Source: Vesta saturnalis
Lineage: Eukaryota; Arthropoda; Insecta; Coleoptera; Lampyridae
Length of the DNA stretch: 64,000 nt
Direction: 5' to 3'
Assembly (NCBI GenBank): GCA_036346205.1
Contig: JARFJB010001947.1
Span: 753,001 to 817,000 of the forward strand
Each line of letters begins with the position of its first letter. Within the stretch, counting starts at the first letter, position 1. A program made the position numbers and the translations under genes. The notes below the pieces were generated by a model. That model was not told the DNA's origin. It worked only from the letters and a program-made list of their open reading frames with translations, and ran no database searches. Of the stretch, positions 22,160-34,800 are shown one piece after another.

Positions 22160-22535
22160 GCGCCGCACCAGGTCCTAGAGGTAGCATTTATCTTACAAGA
22201 ACATCTTTATTATTAAAAACAACCCTAAGCGCAGCACCAGGTCCTAGAGGTAGTTCCTATTCCTGTCTGATAAGAAACCCACAATTTCAAATTTCACTCA
22301 TTAGTCCTAGCCCCAGGTCACTTTCTCAAGGTAAACCTGTTTCTCAAGCTAAACCTGTTTCTCAAGGTAAACAACAACTTTCTCAAGGTAAACCTGTTTC
22401 TCAAGGTAAACAACTTTCTCAAGGCAAACCTGTTTCTCAAGGTAAACAACTTTATCAAGGTCAAATAGTGGTCAGCCACGTGGCAGGCCTTGGGAAATTC
22501 CAAGGTCAAATGACGTCACAAAAGAGAAAGGTAAG
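22160..22535 (-). repeat. Right TIR of Polinton 1
   Basis: Inverted copy of 13868-14293. From inside out: two copies of the CTAGAGGTAG/CACCAGGTCC unit, the CTTTCTCAAGGTAAACCTG repeat block (22318-22456), TCAAGGTCA at 22455-22463, CAAGGTCA at 22501-22508 and TGACGTCA at 22511-22518. Confidence 0.95.
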
Positions 22536-22656
22536 GTGTCCCCCTTCTACTCGTATGTCTACAATAGTTGAAGAACCCAATATCGAAGTATCATCTGATT
22601 TAACACCTCTTCGTAGAAGTATTACACTGCAAACGAAAAGTACTCACCTGTGTTGA
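22536..22656 (+). pseudogene. Displaced end of the retroelement env tail
   Basis: After the right TIR the plus strand is open to TGA at 22654-22656, with a hydrophilic peptide (STIVEEPNIEVSSDLTPLRR). Its position directly upstream of a polypurine tract and LTR-like start identifies it as the cytoplasmic-tail end of the env that breaks off at about 13870. A short peptide RMST occurs on both sides of the Polinton, with different codons. Confidence 0.65.
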
Positions 22657-22688
22657 ACATAGGAAATTCTCGCTATGTTCAGTCTAAC

Positions 22689-22696
22689 AAGGGAGG
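22689..22696 (+). promoter_or_regulatory. Polypurine tract
   Basis: AAGGGAGG directly precedes TGTTATGTACC, the usual arrangement of polypurine tract and 3' LTR start in Ty3/gypsy elements. It would prime plus-strand DNA synthesis. Confidence 0.7.
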
Positions 22697-22947
22697 TGTT
22701 ATGTACCTACACAGTTATCTATGTTTATTTGTTATTCGTTATACTTATCTTGTATTTGCATTCTACAATTAAATTTAATGTGAATTATTGTAATTCATGT
22801 ACATTTGAATCTTTGAACATTTCATATTTGAGTTTGATAATAAGAGTTATAAGTGTCAAACTTCCAACAAGAAGTAGAATTAATACTATTATTCAGTACT
22901 AGTTAACCTATATATTTAGTCATAATTAATGTATCAGTCAATAAAAG

Positions 22948-22950
<3 letters not shown>
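22697..22950 (+). repeat. 3' LTR (probable, right boundary unclear)
   Basis: The sequence starts TGTTATG after the polypurine tract and contains an AATAAAAGC near 22940. The right edge is obscured by a TA tract, beyond which a LINE begins. No matching 5' LTR is present in the window, so the LTR call rests on context. Confidence 0.55.

Positions 22951-23001
<51 letters not shown>
22951..23001. repeat. (TA)n microsatellite
   Basis: A 50-bp TA run at the junction between the LTR and the LINE. Confidence 0.97.
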
Positions 23002-23003
<2 letters not shown>

Positions 23004-23004
23004 T

Positions 23005-24930
23005 CAACCCATAACACGTGAATATAGTTTTAAGTCGTCTTCTTCTTCGGACATTGCTCTTTCAGTATCTGAAGCCATCCTCATGGTCATGGAGTTATAC
23101 ATTCCCAAAATCGTACAGGTCATTCTCGTTCCCAACCCTTGTTCCATAAGCCTTGTGCTGATGTAATATCTATGAAAAATGAATCTTATATTAAAAGGAA
23201 ATCTAATAAAACTGTCGAGTCATGCAGAATACGTTGGTGTTAGAAATATCTGCAAAAGTGTCATCACTAAAGCTAAAAAGTTGTTTGAACAACGAAAATG
23301 CAATGAAGTAGCTACATCTCCTTTGGACAGTCGTAAATTTTGGTCTTTAGCTAACGCCATTAGTAAAAACTTTGGTACACCTTTATTTCCCCTCTTGGCA
23401 TTCTTTGACGCATCTGTAGTTACTGATTCTGCAGACAAAGCCAATGTTTTTGTGTATGTATTTGCATCAAACTCGTATCTCAATGATTCTGGAAACGATG
23501 TGCCCCTAGTCAACTCATCTTCATATGCAATGAAACCAATTCGTTTTCGGTACAAGCTCCTAGAAACGATTATCAGTATGCTTGATCCCAATAACGTGAC
23601 TGAACCAGACGATATCCCAGCTATTGTCTTAAATAAATGTACCCCCGAACTAGTACCAGTCCTATCTAAGCACTATTCGATATCTATGTCTTCTTGGGAA
23701 TTTCCTTCACGATGGAAGTTAGCAAATGTTCAAGCTATTCCCAAAAAAGGCGATAAACCCGATCCCTCGAACTACGGACCAATTGCCATTACTTCCATTT
23801 TGTAAATCATGGAAAAAACCATCAATCAGCATCTTAGAACAATCCGTACAAATGGATGTAGTCGCTTTAGATATCTCAAAGGCATTCGACCAAGTTTGGC
23901 ATAAGTGCTTACATGCCAAACTCACCTCGTTTAGGTTAAATGATACGCTCATCAACTGGGTTTTCCTTTGATAAAAGACGAATACGTATCGTAGTTAACG
24001 GCTTTTTTTCAAAAGAAGTTAGCATTAACGCGGGCTTGCCAAAGGAATTAGTTATAGCGCCTACCCCTTTTGTGCGATACATAAATGACCTTATTTCTTC
24101 AACAACCAACCCAGTCCGTTGGTTTGCTGACGACAGCACTCTTCATCCTAGCTCAACAATTGAATCAACAAAGAAATTCATAATATTCTCGAATGGGGAA
24201 GCAATAATCTAGTTAAATTTAATGCTAACAAAACTCAGTGTTGCATTGTGTCCGCCAAAAAAGATTAATCATTTCCTGTTGTAAGCATGAATGGCTGAGA
24301 TCTAAAGTTTTCAGACTCTATTACTCTGTTGGGAATGACTGTATTTTCAAATATATTATGGGTTTGATTATTTTTTGTCAACTACCAAAACACCTGATCG
24401 TAAAAGAGGCTTTTGATACATATCTAAGCAGTGCTTTACCTCACGACAACTCTTTCTGCTGTACAAGGTCTAAATTCGACTCATCTAGAATACAATTCTA
24501 ACCTCTGGGTTGGAGCTCCCCAATACGCCCCCGATCTCGTTGATCGTATTCAATAGAGAGCGATTAGGCTTATAAATGTCCCGTCCTTAACTTCTGACTT
24601 ACAGTCCCTTTATCACACAAGAATCGTTTCGGATCTTTCTTTATGTTATCGGTATTACAATGGTTATTGCGCTGCAGAATTGCATTCGTTAATGCCATCT
24701 CGGGCTACCTTTGCTGGGAATACTTGGTACAAGTCTCCACTTGTCCTACCAAACGGGTGTAATCCACATTTCTGTACCCGGCTTATAAATTCTTGAATGA
24801 TCTTCCTAGTTCCTGTTTTCTTCTCTCTTATGATATAGAAAAATTTAAGGTAGCTGTTCATAGGCATCTCTTGGTAATTCCATATTCCTCTAACTATTCT
24901 CTTAAGTGTTCCTGAGTGCTTTAGCATGAT
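23005..24930 (+). pseudogene. Jockey-like LINE, endonuclease end to RT C-terminus (decayed)
   Basis: The first 170 bp match the linker after an AP endonuclease domain. The frame 23179-23805 holds AKKLFEQRKC and the fingers block (PDDIPAIVLNKCTPELVPVL, LANVQAIPKKGD, PSNYGPIAITS). The catalytic block A (VVALDISKAFDQVWHKCL) follows in a new frame near 23857. After another shift comes the palm motif RWFADDSTLH near 24120, so both catalytic blocks survive. The C-terminal domain (LWVGAPQYAPDLVDRIQ, RAIRLIN, SDLSLCYRYYNG) is readable at 24490-24700 with stops. It copies its own RNA by target-primed reverse transcription when intact. At least five frame breaks. Confidence 0.88.
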
Positions 24931-27900
24931 AGGCCAGATATAACCTGTTCAGGTCCTCAATTGAAAAATAACAAATAATTAAACCACAATTTTTTATTAA
25001 CAAAAACAATTTTATGTGGAGACAGCATTTGACTTTTTTATACTTGTACACGTATTGGGTTAGCAGACTGTGTAGTAAAGATAGATACATAATTTTTATT
25101 TATTCGTAAATAATTAATCTCGCAGTGCATATTAGTTTACTGCAAAAACCCATTTTGGGATGAAGTAATTAAACATTTGCAAATGAAGTAATTAATTCTT
25201 GATTGGAAATTATAGTTAAGTTTTTCTAAAATTTAAGAAGTATTCAAACTGATTTGTAATAAGTAGCAATCATCGATTGAAAAGTCTTGCGCATCTAAAA
25301 AGGAACTTGAAATGAATATTGGTTGCGAAGCCAGCTACAGTGGAAGTGGGCGGGGTCGAGATAAGGAGTAAAATAGTTGAATAACAAGCTCAAACACCTT
25401 ACGCTTACCATAAATTCCAGCTCAGTCCGGGAAAAATGTCTTAGGCAGGATGGTAAATTAATCCTAATTCACTGCGGAAGACAGGATTGAAGCCTACTCA
25501 GTAAATTCGTACACTAACTTCTCAAAGTCAAACACACTCCCAAACAAATCAACTCAAAACTTCTGAAAATTTAATGATACAAGGGTTGTCATAACTTACT
25601 GAACACACCCAGTATAAATAGGAGCTCCCATTCATAAAAATAAAACGCTAACTTATGTAATTTTTAAAATGTCCCTCGTATATCTACAATTTTATATTCC
25701 CAACTGTCCTCAATTTAGAAAATTCTAAACAAACTAAATGAAATCGGTTTAACATTCAATTGTTATATAAAAGGCAAACTATTTGTGAATTGCTGAATAA
25801 TTCAACGTCAGAATGATTAGTGTTTGTGCCACCAATAAAATTGTTATATTTGATCAATACTTTATCTGTAAAATCGTATATAGACATTCATTAATATGTT
25901 CAAACTTTAGGACGATCATCAAACTCCAAATAGACAAAGACTAAGTTCGGTTATAAACAACAACAACAAAAAATAAAGGTAACCTGTTAAGTAAATTCTA
26001 CAAATTTATCACCTCTGACATAAATAAACAAGGAAATCAATTAAACAATGGATATATATTGATAAGTTCGCATGTAATTCTCTACAACAGCGTGGTTGTA
26101 TAAACCACAAATCCTTAATACTAAAACACAACATAACTGAATTCCGATTACCTTTTACTTTGAAAGAACTGTAATTAACACAATAAAACGATGTACTTAA
26201 AAGATAATCGTACTTGTCTTGCTTCAATAAAATTTAAATCCAGTTCTTACTCAATAAGGTAATTAATCCTTTTTCGGTGTAGTAAAAATTGTAGTCCATA
26301 TGGTCTGCTCCCAATAAACCTTTCTAGCTTTGCAAATGTACTATGCACATAACACAAAGGTAGCCGTAATCACTAGCACAGTGTCTACGGTTCGTTCACT
26401 CTCTTACCTGATATATGGGCTCTTTTGCATATCATAACATCGCCTTATGGCTTTAATGTTTGCCCTTTTAAATATTTATTACAATGAAGAGTGTTTACTT
26501 CTATGTAAATAGTAAAAATCTTTATTTTCTTCGTATCCTCAACCTGGTATTAATAACAATTGTACCAATGTACCTCATACAAAATCAATAATGCTCACAA
26601 ACGTTTTAACTAAACTTTACAAATTCCTGTTTAGTTTACTTAAGTGGTCACTCCAGGCTTTCTTTATATAGTAACTTTGGATCACGCGCTCCACCACTAA
26701 ATACTATCACAAAATATTTACTATGTTATGTTCAAATCTGCTTTCGCACTTGAAGAAACATCAATGATGTTTCTCTTCAACTTCTCAATATATTAAACTT
26801 GTTTATTTATGAATGTCTACACGATTTATCCCCTTAAGGGTTATTGTAGCCGCTTTAAATGCGTATTACGTAAACTCCAATTTCATAAACAACACCACAA
26901 TAACCCATTCTAATGGTTCCCTTCAACGCGCGCGATCTTTATTTAACTTTCGCCCGTTGGTTCTGACTATCAAAATCTAAATCTCTCTTCTTCCATTTGG
27001 GCACTCATTTATATATTATATTGCCAGTACGTCACAATAAATTCGCGTTAAACTTAAAATTCACCTATCTCAACTAAGCATTCCACTGCGTCTCCACTCT
27101 CGCGTGACAATGTCTAACATGAACAATCACGCTACCCTTATACAACACTCGTCGCCATCTTTATTTTACGTGAAAATTTATAAAATTACCTCGAAGAAAT
27201 CATATATCCTCACCACATTCATTCAGTATATTCTCCAGATCATAACTCAACTTTTCATACACATCTTGCATGTGCGCGAATTTTACTTCCGCAAAATTTA
27301 ACTAACTCCCTCACATTCTATCACCTTCATTCTTGAACATGCATCTATTTACCATTACTGTATAACATTATAAAAGTTTCTGCAAGGAAAATTATGCATA
27401 TGAATCCCTTATTGTACGTTAAACGAACATCACAAAATTGTAAACTCATTTATTCGTACGTCTACACCCGTTTCATTTAACCAAATTCCTTTATTCCTGG
27501 TAGCAAAAGACCAATAGTCCTACCAGTGTCGTATCAATAAAAATTTACCCAAAACATTACTTCTCAACCAAATCTAATGCTTTCAACGCGAAAATCTTTC
27601 TATCACATTTAACTATTCATTCGTGCGGTAACTAAGGCTTCATTAAAAATCCGGTGGCGTATCATTTACACCACTTACACTACACTTACTCACAAAAAAA
27701 AATTATTTTCATGAAAACTTGCTTCTGCTGCACTCAAAACACGTTACGCTCAAAATCCTGCACATACACGGTGCGTCAAAATAACCTTACAGTGTATTGA
27801 ACATTGATCACTGATTTAAATACATGTGCGATTGTAAGCATCACTAAATCGATATTTTATATACAATTAAGGATTTAGTGATCAAGTGGAATTAAAATGT

Positions 27901-30486
27901 TCTGTAACAAACATTTCTTTTCTATACGCGTTTAAAAGCGTGAATAAACATGGACATTTAAGTTAGCGAGGAGTGCGACGGCCAATGGAAGTATTTGAAC
28001 CGGTTAACAGTGACAAGTGTGTATACATACTGAGGATTAAAAAAGCAAATCAACCCCAGTGTGTGCGATATTACACCTGATAAGGGACTACGGAATTTAC
28101 AGACGTGAGGATAATTCTAGATTTTTGAACGGTGGGAGTAGGGACTTTAATCTATAAGAATTGTTTTTTTTTGTATGCGTTGCTTATGGAAAGCAAGATA
28201 TATAAATATTTTTTCAAAATTGGTTAATAGAGTTTGATTAGTTAATTTTTTTTTGTGTCTGTTTAAATTGTGATTCCTTACTGTCTAAAGTTTTAAAAGA
28301 GAATCAATAGTAAAAGATTTCATAGTTTTCTGTGTGTGAAGGTACATAAAGTATTACAACGTTTAAAAATAATTCACCTTTTGATATTTTATCTAAATGA
28401 TTAATCTGAAAATTGCTTATTTTGAGTTAGATCGGTTCAAAATTTAATCAGTGTACATTCAATAAATCGTTGAATACACAGTACTGATCATGATTTACTT
28501 ATTAAACAGAAATTTCAGATTGCAATTACAGCTATTCATTCATGTTTGTGAACGTTTTAAATACGTTACAAAGATAAAGGATTGAAAATAGTATTTGAGA
28601 AGAGGTATGATTAGTAAACGGCCAACTTATCGTAACGCTTTTCAATTTTTAAGATATGAATTAATGTTTTGATGGTCAAAAATTAATAAACCGAATTACG
28701 ATTCTTCCAAATTTGGTGATATTTATAAAGTATTAGTCTACGCGTATACGACGGTAAATCAGAAAGTATCCAGATAACGTCTTATTACTCTGATTTTATG
28801 AATATAAATTGTGTCATCAATAGGATTAAGATAGCGTGTGTTTCAAAATTTTATTAACCTTTGGATAAACCTATTTTTAAGTGTAATTGAACTTTCCAAA
28901 GTTGAATTGACGTGTATTAAGAGCACTGAGACGAAATATAATGTGCTCTTTTAAAGTGAAAGGGTGGTGTAAGAAGTGAATGTTCTAAGTTGACTGATGT
29001 ATGATTTTACCGAGTAGTTTACCATTCTATCTTCCACAGTCAGGTAGGATTTACTTAACACCTCGCTTAGGATTATTTATTTTCGAGAAACTCAAGTATG
29101 TGGTGGCGCTTTAAGACAATTTTTCCTGGATTGCATGTTATTATTTGTTGTTTTATGGTAAGTGTAAGGTGTTCGAAACTAAATTTCAACCATTTTACGT
29201 TTTATATCGAACCCTGGTCTTGGTAAGCTGGCACGATACCTAGCACGGTTTGTTCGTGTAACATAAATAAATTGAATTATTAAACAAACATCCCTTTACA
29301 CTTTGCTATATACTTTATGGTACTCAAATATTCACTTTTTTGCATTTTCAGACTTATTTATTTCCTTATGACTTAAACTTTTATAAGAAAACTTTTATTT
29401 TCTTTAAGAGATGTGTTTAGATATTTTACTCTAAACTTAAATACTTTGGAGATATCCTCGAAATATGCTTTAACGCTGTCTATGATACACCTTTATGTGT
29501 AAACCAATTTTAACAAAAACTTGATAAGACCAGGATATTTTAATGATAATTCTAAAATAAGGAAAAAAAGGAAAAGGCTACGTATTTCATTCCCTCCCCA
29601 AGGGGGAGGGCGGGTTGCTCAAGCTTTCCGAGTTCCTTCAACCACAATCATGGATTTCCAGCATACATAACTTTATTTTATTTTTCTAATTCAAGTGTTT
29701 AAATATCACCAATGAATGTCAATTCGGAACATGTAAACAAAGTGTACTAAAAACCTGTGTGTGATTTTGTCACTTAATTGTTCAAAATTGTGAGTTTAGT
29801 TCACTAACCTTATTTTAATCTAAACTAATGTTTAATATTTTAATTTTATTGTTATTTGATTTTAGATTTTTTTTATAGAAGTGGAAATACGTCAATTTCA
29901 ATGGCTTGTCGATGGAAAATTTCAAAATAACAAATTTAGAACAAAAACTTTACATGTTAATACTTCGAGTAAATAAAAAAGGCTCTCTCTGGAAACTTAA
30001 TCTTAAGAATTTGCTTGGCTTTAACACTGATTGCTAATCTCTTTTAATTAAACAGTAAACAACTAGGGAATTTATGCCCACCAGATGATTTAGAATTTAA
30101 AACTAAAAATTCATTAAACCTAACTACTAGGCACATTATTTAATTTATAGAAGAATAAATTTTAGATTATAAACCAGATAAAATTTGCATTTTCTTTTCG
30201 TTTAACTAAAATTTAATACCGTTTATAATAATTAACTCTTTAAATACTTTCAATCTTATATTATGGAATTTTATCAAAATTTCCTTTTATTTTAAAGTCA
30301 TTACAAATTTTAAAATGGCGTCCAATATATTTGTTTTATTAATTAACATTTGTTCCGTTCATTAATTGAGTTAAACAAGCTCTGGCAACGCTTACATATG
30401 TCTTTCATTATAATTTTACATTTTTATGACACTAATTAGCATTCTAATAAGCTACTTACATAAGGAAGCTTAATACGTAGATATAT
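24931..30486. other. 5.5 kb without recognisable features
   Basis: I see no coding region, RNA gene or element that I can support. A short hairpin lies at about 27840-27885 (arms ATCACTAAATC/GATTTAGTGAT). Some stretches, for example 26800-27800, are pyrimidine-rich on the plus strand. This may be host intergenic or intronic DNA. Confidence 0.5.
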
Positions 30487-30765
30487 AGGGCCGATTCTGT
30501 CTCAGTTCAAAGTCACTCGCACTCTGGTGGTGAGAAATCTAAGCTCAACATTTCAACGATAACTTTTGGCGGGAAATTCAAATTTCAAGCTCTTCAAGGT
30601 CAAAATTAAAATCTAAAAGTAGAATTTTTAAGGTCAAATTTTATTAACCTGCAATGATATATTACAAATTCTTAGAAATCTAAAAATAGAATTTTCAAGG
30701 TCAACGTTATTGACCTGCAGGGTTATTCTATTACAATTCCTAGAAATTTAAACATAGAATCAGTT
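30487..30765 (+). repeat. Left TIR of Polinton 2
   Basis: This pairs with the reverse complement of the sequence ending at about 39238. Shared blocks include AAAGTCACT, GTGAGAAATCTAAGCTCAA/GAGAAGTCTAAGCTCAAAA and two units of about 65 bp containing TTCAAGGTCAA, CTGCAGGG and ATTACAATTCxTAGAAAT. Identity is roughly 70-80 percent by eye, much lower than in element 1, so it is older. Confidence 0.85.
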
Positions 30766-30922
30766 CATTGAAACAAGAACTTTTATCAAGGTTAGTGGCT
30801 TTAAGGATGCAGATCTATAATAGAAGACTTCGTTGGGTGCGCCTGATTCAGTGACAAAAGTAGTACGCACGATACGAATTGGAAGTACAGAAAAAACGTT
30901 AAGTATGTAACAAGGAAGGAAG

Positions 30923-31027
30923 AATCTGGATGAGTTAATACAACAAATTAAAAGATTAAAGCAAGATTTTGAGTTCGAAATGAATAGGAAAATGAAGGAG
31001 CTTCGGGTTGCATCAAAGGCATCATGA
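30923..31027 (+). pseudogene. Short coiled-coil peptide remnant
   Basis: The plus strand reads a charged heptad-like peptide (LDELIQQIKRLKQDFEFEM...) ending at a stop at about 31025. It lies just inside the left TIR, as does the helical N-terminus of the unknown gene in element 1. It may be the end of a decayed Polinton gene. The antisense 91-codon frame at 30760-31035 has no recognisable features. Confidence 0.3.
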
Positions 31028-31029
31028 TA

Positions 31030-33300
31030 AAGCATGTGTAACTTTTAACGTTTAGTGTTGATAGATAGTGTACGTAAGAAATTATGTTTAGAAGAAAATA
31101 TGCAGGAAAGGTGAAATACAAATTTAGTGAAAATTAAGTGGTAATTTAAATTGTTAATTTGATATGGACTTAGCAAGAAATGTCTCTAGAAGAAAAAAAA
31201 TTCTACAAAAAACTGAAATCTAGGTTTAACGAAAGACGCTTTCAAAAACGAATGTATCATTTCAACATGTCTTGTATGTCTATGTAATAATGGATCAGCT
31301 TGTAATGTTAAAAAAAAGATTGTAATTTTGAAATGCATTGTCTATAGAGTTATGTATGATTGTTAGTTATGTGCTTAGAAAATAATGGGTCTAGGAGAAA
31401 GACGTTAAAAAAATAATTTTAACATGTGTTGTATTTGCATGTAATAGAAACTTAAAATTGAAATAAAATAAATGTTATAGAATGATATGCAATTGTGTAA
31501 TTTGTATTGCATAAATCCATGGCATACGCTTCGACAATATGCATTGAAGATAAGTCATTTATATGTAAGTGTAGAAAATTACGAAGAAATGTTAAAAGGC
31601 ATACGTGCTAAGAAATGAAAAAAGACACAGCACGATTCGATGACGACGTCCTTTTGTACAGGCTGTAGGGGGGTTTCGTCAAAAATGACGTCCTCCTGAT
31701 TTTTTTAATTTTTCCGTACTTCCCAATCGAAATAAAAATTTTGGAAAAGATGACTGCGTTCTAGAAGTGGAACTTTATCTATAGCATTTACTATTTTATC
31801 AAAAATACGAAAACTGGTCCCTAAACTGGCTCATTCAAATTTGAAATACACTACTTTTTGTTCTACCTACGCACACTCACAAAAAACAGTTTGCTGGAGC
31901 ATTCAAAATTTGAAAATCGACTGAGAACACAAAATTTTCCAAATTTGAACACATAAGAACACATGTACTTTAATTAAACTGCAAGGACAATTCAAATCAT
32001 AATGAGAGATAATTTGTCTATGGAAACGTTTTATGCACGTGTGAATACGGTCTAATTATAGTACGCACTACCGCGGATAGGTCTGTACTACTCGTTGAGG
32101 TCAATGATATACTAAAAGTACCAAACTATAATTTTTACGGGTGCCTCGGTTGCTAAATAACATATTTCCTATAATTTGACGTATTCATTCATTCATTCAT
32201 TATTAGGAACTCGAGACAAATTTCTTCATCTGTCTTAAAAATTTTACGTAAAATTAGATTGGAAATGAAACATGCAGAAACTCGTTTTATATGAAAATTG
32301 AAACTTATCACATTTACAAAGTTTACGTATCATTAAATAAAACAGGGCTCTTAAAAATCTGTTAATATTCACAAACAATACATTTAGATAAAGAGTGTAA
32401 GTCAAAAATGATTGTAAAACAAAACAGCAGGTTAAGTTTTTATGACACATCTAATATTTAATTCAGCATTTTCTCGCAGATACTATTTAAGTTAAATGGA
32501 TTTTTTCTCAAACAAACAATATGCATAAAATTTGATTTAATCTAAAAGTGTCATTGTTTATAGGAACTTATGCAAATTATATTTCTTATAGGAAAAAATA
32601 CTTCACTTAAATCATATTTGGAATTAATTCCTTGATTTATTTACAGGATAAACTGCTACATTCAAATTTTTTCCTATAAACGATTAAATAACATTAACAA
32701 TTAGTGCGGAAGCCTCCCATTTTATTTGACTTTAGAGATTGAAATTGCTAACATATTTTAAATTTTAGCTTGTAAATCTTTGAATGATTCCCATAATGTA
32801 TTTTACAAGTTATAACTTTTTTTTAGCATTAGGGGCTAATCATATATTTTAATTAAAAGTTTATGATTTATTTATATGATTTTGAGAAATATGTTTCTAA
32901 GATTAAATTATTTCCTTGGTGTACAAGTTACCACTTTACTGTTTATGTTTTTGAATAAAAATTTAGTTAAACTGATTGATTTAAGGCTATAAAGAGACTG
33001 TAGCTTCACTGCATCTTACTTTTATTTTTATGTCAAGTACCGTTTTCATTAATATGTTCCAAGTGAACTGTTTTCTAATTGTTAACCTCAAAACAACTGC
33101 TTATAACTAGCACTTCAACGTATTATGAATTAGTTCCCTAACACTCAATTTTTTTTTCACATTGCAATCATGACAAGAAATTTAATTGTAAACCTAAAGT
33201 ACTTCTATAGTTAATTAAATTATTAATTTAGCTGTGCAATTAGTGGGAACCTATAGAAACACGTCAGTTACCGTCATCAACTTAATAAATGCCCTGTCAG
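31030..33300. other. Polinton 2 interior, no genes recognised
   Basis: This holds a loosely repeated block at about 31200-31450 (AACATGTCTTGTATGTCTATGTAATA and AACATGTGTTGTATTTGCATGTAATA) and the dispersed repeat at 31655-31803. Otherwise I see nothing. Confidence 0.45.
31655..31803 (+). repeat. Dispersed repeat, second copy at the window end
   Basis: This resembles 63846-64000. Shared blocks include CAATCGAAATAAAAATTTT/CAAATCGGAATTAATATTTT, then AAAAGATGACTGCGTTCTAGAAGTGG/AAAACGTGATTGCGTGTTACAAGCGG, then TATAGCATTTACTATTTTATCAA/GCTATTGCGTTTTTTAATTTGTCAA. Identity is about two thirds. Class unknown. Confidence 0.65.
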
Positions 33301-33309
33301 ACTGTCTAC

Positions 33310-34140
33310 CGAGGCAGAAATTCTTCTGAAGTTCAAGAATTTCGCATTCCAGAAAAAAGTACCGTTTGTCATTTATGCGGATTTAGAAAGTATTTTAGAA
33401 AAGTACACAAATTTAACCTGCCTTGGGAATAATACTTATAATACTTCATTCCAAACGTTAGCCTTTAGCATCGTTACTACTTGAGGTGTTCATGGAATGA
33501 TTCCTTATCTCGATTTTGGATTTATAGAGGAAATGATTCAATGGTTCTTAAACATTGAGCTACCGAAATAATCACTAAAATATTTCCCAGGCATACTTTA
33601 AGTACCAGTTAGGTTAAACACTTTGAAAACGCCACGATTCGCCAGATTTCCGGAAAACCATTTACTGATTAAGATATAAAAGTTAGTAACCATAAGAATT
33701 TTACTGGAGCATTACATAAATAATATACGGACATACATTTAGTAATGAAATGGTGCTCGCGCTTACACGTCAAAACGAAATTTTCGTAGTTAGTTGTACA
33801 ATATATAACAATGATGTGCTCATCATTCAAATGAATAAGCTAGAAGTAAATTTAAATAGACCTATATATGCAGCCTTCAGTGTGTTAGACGTTTCAAAAA
33901 CCCTTTTATACAACTTTCATAATGTTTGCACGTTGTCTTATAGTCGTCACAATATGTTTGTAAGTCCATTAGCAAATAAAAAAGTCCACGGCTTAATAAA
34001 GATAAAGATCATGGTAAAATTATGGTAGAATTTGTAGGACTTCGTACAATAATGTATACTTAAACTGTTGATGAAGAAGTTATAAAAAATCAAAAGGTTC
34101 TATCCAAGCAAGTGTCAAACAGATCACGATAAATGCTTAT
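33310..34140 (+). pseudogene. Protein-primed DNA polymerase B remnant, second type
   Basis: The exonuclease I region is readable at 33335-33405 (FKNFAFQKKVPFVIYADLES). A degraded block corresponding to the DHCHxTGxYRGxxH zinc motif lies near 33665-33715 (VSNHKNFTGALHK). The C-terminal region at 33850-34075 carries LNRPIYAAFSVLDVSKTLLY and KIMVEFVGLRTIMY. The central polymerase palm is missing. This family matches viral/Polinton DNA_pol_B_2 proteins but is not the OTU-bearing type of element 1. Multiple stops and frameshifts; assigned by motif recognition only. Confidence 0.72.
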
Positions 34141-34556
34141 AAACATGTTATGTTTGATGGTAACGTAATAAAGTGATATCAATATCTGATAAGGTCATAG
34201 AAGCATGTGTGTGTTCACAATCAAACAGTATAAAGTAATACTTAATCATTACAATGATAAACAATTAGCAAATTTTATTTTCACTGACACTAGACCTTGG
34301 GGATGTAACTTTATATAGCATTTTATTAATTCGTCTTCTGTTTCAGGAAACAAGTTTACCATTATAAGCAGTCTTGAAAACCAATTGCGGGAAGAACTTT
34401 GGTACAGTAGTGATCAAATCTACAGAAAGTATCAGAAGAGTTCTTTGATGGGAAGGTCCTCCCCTGGAAGCTATTTATTTGTACTGAATACTCGTATGTT
34501 ACAACACAGTGTTATTCCTGAAGAGTGTTGTAAATTGTGTACTATAAACTAAAAGT

Positions 34557-34800
34557 GTGCAAATGAAGTTATTGTTTACATTATTTGATAAAAAAATTAA
34601 CTTAGACAATACCACTAAAAGTTTTACGACAATATGTGCTAATAAAGGTTACAATTCGTTAACTTTTAATGAAGTGGATATTACCATAGACGATATGAAT
34701 TTACTTTGTGACATACCACTTAAAATGTACGTATATAATTTATTATGGGATGATGATTCATTGTATATTTCGACAAATGTTAAATCTAGCTTAGAAAATA
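34557..34800 (+). CDS. Hypothetical open frame, unknown
   Basis: A 139-codon frame runs 34557-34976, but its last 55 codons are antisense to the penton-like remnant, so only the first part could be a separate coding sequence. It has ordinary-looking composition (ITIDDMNLLCDIPLKMYVYN) and no motif I know. It may be a chance frame in A/T-rich DNA. Confidence 0.2.

Larger units (their letters stand above)
13868..22535. mobile_element. Polinton/Maverick-type element 1, nested in env
   Basis: Near-identical TIRs of about 370-430 bp enclose about 8.7 kb. Inside are a spliced protein-primed family-B DNA polymerase on the minus strand and one unrecognised plus-strand gene, arranged convergently. I find no integrase, packaging ATPase, protease or capsid gene, so it is a reduced or internally deleted element. 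The flanks are two halves of a retroelement env tail. No clear 6-bp target duplication is visible. Confidence 0.88.

Noticed and set aside
13850..22570. RMST-encoding sequence on both sides of Polinton 1 as a target-site duplication
   Set aside because: The codons differ between the two sides (agt/tct, acc/aca), so it is not a recent duplication; it could be coincidence.
22099..22656. 185-codon open frame with SQGKPVSQGKQ repeats
   Set aside because: It crosses the Polinton TIR into the env tail. The repeats come from the 15-18-bp tandem DNA units, which are open by periodicity, so it is not a gene.
27955..28075. Small 31-codon frame starting ATGGAAGTATTTGAACC
   Set aside because: Short, without homology that I recognise or surrounding exons; cannot be supported.
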